Assembly (NCBI RefSeq): GCF_004000275.1
Contig: NZ_RCIP01000002.1
Span: 124,283 to 188,282 of the forward strand
Origin: Saccharospirillum alexandrii
Lineage (GTDB): Bacteria > Pseudomonadota > Gammaproteobacteria > Pseudomonadales > Natronospirillaceae
Direction of reading: 5' to 3'
Length of the DNA stretch: 64,000 nt
Shown piece by piece: positions 60,614 to 64,000 of the stretch; position 1 is the stretch's first letter; every line of letters starts with the position of its first letter. The translations under genes and the position numbers were made by a program. The notes beneath the pieces were generated by a model, which saw nothing but the letters and a program-made list of their open reading frames with translations, was not told the DNA's origin and did not search any database.

Positions 60614-62206
60614 ATGTCGCTAACCCTAGCTGTTCCCGTTGACCGAGCTCCCGGTGAAACCCGGGTTCCAGTCACGCCCGATACCACCCGTAAACTGATC
60701 GATCTGGGGTTTACTGTCCTCATAGAGCCCGGTGCCGGAGCCAGGGCTCAGTTTGCAGATGCCCTCTATGAACAGGCAGGCGCAGAACTGGAAGCCGACA
60801 CAGCCAAGCTGTACCAGCGCGCCGATGTACTGCTGAAGATCAATGGTCCCCAGGCGCAAGCAGAAGGCCTAACGGGCAGTGAGCTTGAGGCTCTGGGCAG
60901 CACCCCTGAGAAGGCCAAAACCTGGATATCCTTTCTGGCACCCGGTCAAAACGAGCCACTGCTCGAACAATTCAACGGACAGCACGCTACGGCCCTGTCA
61001 CTGGATGCCATTCCTCGTATTTCCCGAGCCCAGAAAATGGATGTGCTCAGCTCAATGGCCAATATCGCTGGCTATCGGGCGGTGATTGAAGCAGCCAATC
61101 AGTTCGGTCGCTTCTTTACCGGTCAGATTACCGCCGCAGGCAAGATCCCCCCGGCCAAGGTGCTGGTCATCGGTGCCGGAGTTGCCGGGCTCGCCGCCAT
61201 TGGCGCGGCGAAAAGCCTGGGGGCCATTGTGCGTGCCTTTGACACCCGCAAGGAAGTCAAGGAACAGGTAGAGTCCATGGGTGGTGAATTCCTCACCGTT
61301 GAACTGGAAGAAGACGGGGCCGGTACTGGTGGCTACGCCAAGGAGATGTCCAAGGCCTTTATTGACGCGGAAATGGCCCTGTTTATGGAGCAGGCCAGAG
61401 AAGTGGACATCATCATCACCACTGCCCTGATTCCGGGCAAGCCGGCACCCAAGCTGATCACCGAGGCCATGGTTAAGGCCATGCAGCCCGGCAGCGTGGT
61501 GGTTGATCTGGCAGCGCCCAACGGTGGCAATTGTGAGTGCACGGTGAAAGACGAGGTAGTAAAGGCGCACGATGTCACCGTCATCGGCTTTACCAACCTG
61601 GCCGCCCGGGCCGCCACCCAGGCCAGCCAACTGCTGGCGAACAACCTGTGGCGTCTGCTCGAACATTTGTGCCCGAACAAAGATGGCCAACTGGTCATTG
61701 ATCTGACCGATGAGATCACCCGCAGTTGCACCGTCGTGCATGGTGGCGATATCACCTGGCCACCCCCACCGCCCAAGCTTTCTGCGACACCCAAACCGGC
61801 GGCCCCATCGGCACAAAAGACAACAGAGAAATCGCCACCAGCTCCCCGCAAAGCCCGGCCTATAGCCCTCTACTGGGTGATTGCCGGGGCTCTCATATTG
61901 GGCCTCGGCGCCGTTGCTCCAGCCGATTTTGTCAGCCACTTCACAGTGTTTGTGCTGGCGATTTTCATTGGCTGGCAGGTCATCTGGAACGTCAGCCATT
62001 CTCTGCATACACCACTCATGAGTGTGACCAACGCGATCTCCGGCATCATCATTCTGGGCGCGCTGCTGCAAATCAGTGGCAGTGGCTCCTGGCTGGTAAG
62101 CGTGCTGGCGACCATCAGCGTACTGGTTGCCAGCATTAACATTGCGGGCGGGTTTTATGTCACCCGACGAATGTTGAATATGTTCCGCAAAGGAGACCCG
62201 TCATGA
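60614..62206 (+). CDS. pntA: NAD(P) transhydrogenase subunit alpha
   Basis: Proton-pumping transhydrogenase subunit that reduces NADP with NADH. The 530 residues match the E. coli-type fused PntA. They have an NAD-binding domain I (about 1-375, with [20 protein letters not shown] and [16 protein letters not shown]), a Pro/Ala/Lys-rich linker (about 380-415) and four C-terminal membrane segments. GAGGG lies 7 nt before the ATG. It overlaps pntB by 4 nt. Confidence 0.96.
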   Translation: MSLTLAVPVDRAPGETRVPVTPDTTRKLIDLGFTVLIEPGAGARAQFADALYEQAGAELEADTAKLYQRADVLLKINGPQAQAEGLTGSELEALGSTPEKAKTWISFLAPGQNEPLLEQFNGQHATALSLDAIPRISRAQKMDVLSSMANIAGYRAVIEAANQFGRFFTGQITAAGKIPPAKVLVIGAGVAGLAAIGAAKSLGAIVRAFDTRKEVKEQVESMGGEFLTVELEEDGAGTGGYAKEMSKAFIDAEMALFMEQAREVDIIITTALIPGKPAPKLITEAMVKAMQPGSVVVDLAAPNGGNCECTVKDEVVKAHDVTVIGFTNLAARAATQASQLLANNLWRLLEHLCPNKDGQLVIDLTDEITRSCTVVHGGDITWPPPPPKLSATPKPAAPSAQKTTEKSPPAPRKARPIALYWVIAGALILGLGAVAPADFVSHFTVFVLAIFIGWQVIWNVSHSLHTPLMSVTNAISGIIILGALLQISGSGSWLVSVLATISVLVASINIAGGFYVTRRMLNMFRKGDPS

Positions 62207-63588
62207 CTGGACTGTTATCGATGGCCTATTTGCTGGCCGGGGTATTCTTCATTTTGTCACTGGGCGGGCTGAGCTCCCAGGAGACCGCTCGACGCGGCAA
62301 CAACTACGGCATCGCCGGTATGGTGATCGCCATCGTTGCCACGGTGGCCTCTGCGGCCGTTGGGGCTTACTTCGTACTGGCGATTGCCGTCGCCATTGGT
62401 GCGGCCATAGGGCTCTGGCTGGCCTCAAGAGTGGAAATGACGGCCATGCCGCAACTGGTCGCCCTGCTCCACAGCTTTGTTGGCCTGGCCGCAGTACTGA
62501 TTGGTTGGGCGGCTTATCTGGACCCCAGATCGCAGTTGGCGGGCGCTGAAAAGGTCATTCAAAATACCGAGATCTACCTCGGCATCTTCATCGGCGCCAT
62601 TACCCTCACCGGCTCATGGGCGGCCTACGGCAAGCTGCAGGGCATTCTGTCAAGCAAACCACTGGCATTACCGGGCCGTCATGTCATGAATGCCGTTGCG
62701 ATCATCGTGTCGCTGGTCATGCTGATCCTGTTTGCACCTGATGGTCATGGTTCAGGCGATGCCACCATGCTCCTGCTGATGACACTGATCGCGCTGCTGC
62801 TCGGTGCCCATCTGGTTGCTGCTATCGGCGGAGCGGACATGCCGGTGGTCATTTCGATGCTGAACAGCTATTCCGGCTGGGCCGCAGCGGCCACCGGCTT
62901 CATGCTGGGTAACGATCTGCTGATCATCACCGGTGCACTGGTCGGTTCTTCCGGCGCGATTCTCAGTTACATCATGTGCAAGGCGATGAACCGGTCGTTC
63001 ATCAGTGTCATTCTGGGTGGCTTTGGCACCGACTCCGGCTCAAGCGCCGACGATGAAGACTACGGCGAAGCACGCAGTGCCTCAGCCGATGAAGTAGCGA
63101 GCTGGCTACGTGATGCTGATTCGGTGGTTATCGCCCCTGGCTTTGGCATGGCAGTCGCCCACGCCCAGCAAGCGGTTGCTGAACTTACGTCCACATTGCG
63201 TAAGCAGGGCAAGACGGTGCGCTTTGCGATTCACCCCGTCGCGGGGCGATTGCCAGGGCACATGAACGTGCTGCTGGCGGAAGCCAACGTGCCCTATGAC
63301 ATTGTGCTGGAGATGGATGAGATCAACGATGACCTGCCGAAAACTGACGTCACACTGGTGATAGGTGCCAATGACATCTGCAATCCGGACGCTCAGGAAA
63401 AACCCGGCTCACCCATCGCTGGCATGCCAGTGCTGGAGGTCTGGCACGCGCATCAGGTGGTGATACTGAAGCGGTCGATGGCAACCGGTTACGCCGGCGT
63501 CAGCAATCCGCTGTTCTATCGCGACAACAGCAGCATGCTGTTTGGCGATGCCAAAGAAAGCGTGCAAGCTCTGGTCAGCAAGTTGTAA
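62203..63588 (+). CDS. pntB: NAD(P) transhydrogenase subunit beta
   Basis: Partner of PntA. The 461 residues have an N-terminal membrane domain (about nine segments, 1-270, including [20 protein letters not shown]) and a C-terminal NADP-binding domain III. Domain III has [28 protein letters not shown] and [14 protein letters not shown]. Length is standard. A GC hairpin follows at 63602-63621. Confidence 0.97.
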   Translation: MTGLLSMAYLLAGVFFILSLGGLSSQETARRGNNYGIAGMVIAIVATVASAAVGAYFVLAIAVAIGAAIGLWLASRVEMTAMPQLVALLHSFVGLAAVLIGWAAYLDPRSQLAGAEKVIQNTEIYLGIFIGAITLTGSWAAYGKLQGILSSKPLALPGRHVMNAVAIIVSLVMLILFAPDGHGSGDATMLLLMTLIALLLGAHLVAAIGGADMPVVISMLNSYSGWAAAATGFMLGNDLLIITGALVGSSGAILSYIMCKAMNRSFISVILGGFGTDSGSSADDEDYGEARSASADEVASWLRDADSVVIAPGFGMAVAHAQQAVAELTSTLRKQGKTVRFAIHPVAGRLPGHMNVLLAEANVPYDIVLEMDEINDDLPKTDVTLVIGANDICNPDAQEKPGSPIAGMPVLEVWHAHQVVILKRSMATGYAGVSNPLFYRDNSSMLFGDAKESVQALVSKL

Positions 63589-63601
63589 CACTCCCTAGCC
63601 A

Positions 63602-63621
63602 GAGCCGGAAGGCTCCGGCTC
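63602..63621. terminator. Perfect hairpin between pntB and the converging gene
   Basis: GAGCCGGA and TCCGGCTC form an 8-bp stem with an AGGC loop, 13 nt after the pntB stop and touching the stop codon of the minus-strand gene. There is no T-run, so its terminator function is uncertain. Confidence 0.4.
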
Positions 63622-64000
63622 AGGCGGCACCCTGCTTGCGAGCGAGCAATTTTGTCAGCACCCGGGACACCTGGGTGCGCCCTTCGGCGTTGATCATCAG
63701 CGCCTTGGGCGTCAGCCCTTCCAGGTCGGGGTTCGGAGTTGCCAGCCAGGCCTGAGCAGCATCAACACTGCCCAGTGCATTACAGGCATGCAACACCAGC
63801 TTGCTGATGTCATCCACCATGCTTTGTGCAGGCGGTTCTTCCGACAGATCCATCCCGACCAACTGTGCATCCGGTATGGCCTGTTGCACCTGCGATTTAG
63901 CGTACTCCAGTACCTGGGTAACACTGGCGCCTTCCCGGCTGAAGTGAATCGAGAACTCACCACTTGGGTTCGACCCCAGTCCCTCAATGGTAAAATCCGA
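63620..64000 (-). CDS. Protein with MbcA/ParS-type toxin-binding C-terminal domain (partial, runs off right edge)
   Basis: The last 126 residues of a minus-strand gene; the frame stays open to the window edge, so the N-terminus is unseen. The C-terminus AQAWLATPNPDLEGLTPKAL followed by a GRTQVSRVLTKLL stretch matches the WL-x-x-PNP-x-L-x-G-x-x-P pattern of the Xre/MbcA/ParS (DUF2384) antitoxin domain. That domain binds RES-type toxins in known systems. The region before it (EGLGSNPSGEFSIHFSREGA) is unfamiliar. It is convergent with pntB; whether it is an antitoxin cannot be decided here. Confidence 0.65.
   Translation of the reverse strand, partial: SDFTIEGLGSNPSGEFSIHFSREGASVTQVLEYAKSQVQQAIPDAQLVGMDLSEEPPAQSMVDDISKLVLHACNALGSVDAAQAWLATPNPDLEGLTPKALMINAEGRTQVSRVLTKLLARKQGAA

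Overview
The window is an ordinary-looking stretch of chromosome from a gammaproteobacterium, probably an Oceanospirillales/Pseudomonadales-type marine or saline organism (a Saccharospirillum- or Reinekea-like genus is a guess). Three things support this. There is a complete dcw cell-wall/division cluster and a class A rnpB. There is an lpoA-yraN-diaA-dolP block. The order aroQ-accB-accC-prmA-DUF3426-dusB-fis-purH-purD-hybrid kinase, followed by speD-osmC-crp/vfr, closely resembles Pseudomonas. I saw no tRNA, rRNA, IS element, prophage or CRISPR array.

Layout. 1-14.9 kb (minus strand): mraZ-rsmH-ftsL-ftsI-murE-murF-mraY-murD-ftsW-murG-murC-ddlB-ftsQ-ftsA (ftsA runs off the left edge). The genes are tightly coupled by 1-11 nt overlaps or very short gaps, and a period-10 MraZ-box array lies upstream of mraZ. 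15.4-16.7 kb (minus): rnpB and rsmI. 16.8-23.3 kb (plus): lpoA, yraN, diaA, a dolP-like lipoprotein gene, a tandem universal stress protein, aroA and ppa. 23.4-24.4 kb (minus): a DUF2333 membrane protein. 24.8-37.3 kb (plus): aroQ-accBC, prmA, a zinc-ribbon/DUF3426 protein, dusB-fis, purH, purD, a RetS-like hybrid sensor kinase and coq7. 37.4-42.6 kb (minus): an orphan GspE/PilB-type ATPase coupled to a CYTH-CHAD protein, then speD and an OsmC-family gene. 43.3-47.7 kb (plus): crp/vfr, hemN with an FNR/Anr-like site, argA and a type 2 pyrF. 47.9-51.4 kb: a small accessory islet (class V PLP enzyme, divergent Lrp-type regulator, 4-TM protein, secreted/beta-barrel-like protein). 51.5-54.4 kb (minus): kbl-tdh-marC. 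54.9-60.0 kb: a 61-aa protein, an MFS transporter, and a TRAP transporter whose permease and binding-protein genes converge. 60.6-64 kb: pntAB, then the C-terminal part of a protein with an MbcA/ParS-type toxin-binding domain at the right edge.

The least explained signal is a family of four intergenic palindromic elements (A, B, C and D; about 178 bp full length, one 93-bp deletion form) confined to 41.9-51.5 kb. Each has 20-bp inverted terminal arms and several internal hairpins. The two arms of one copy resemble each other more than they resemble the arms of other copies, and one internal hairpin shows compensatory changes. This looks like selection or a copying mechanism acting on a folded nucleic acid. 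Copies A and B flank the osmC-like gene in opposite orientation; C and D bracket the accessory islet.

All calls come from reading the sequence and family knowledge. No database search was possible, and domain names are motif-based.
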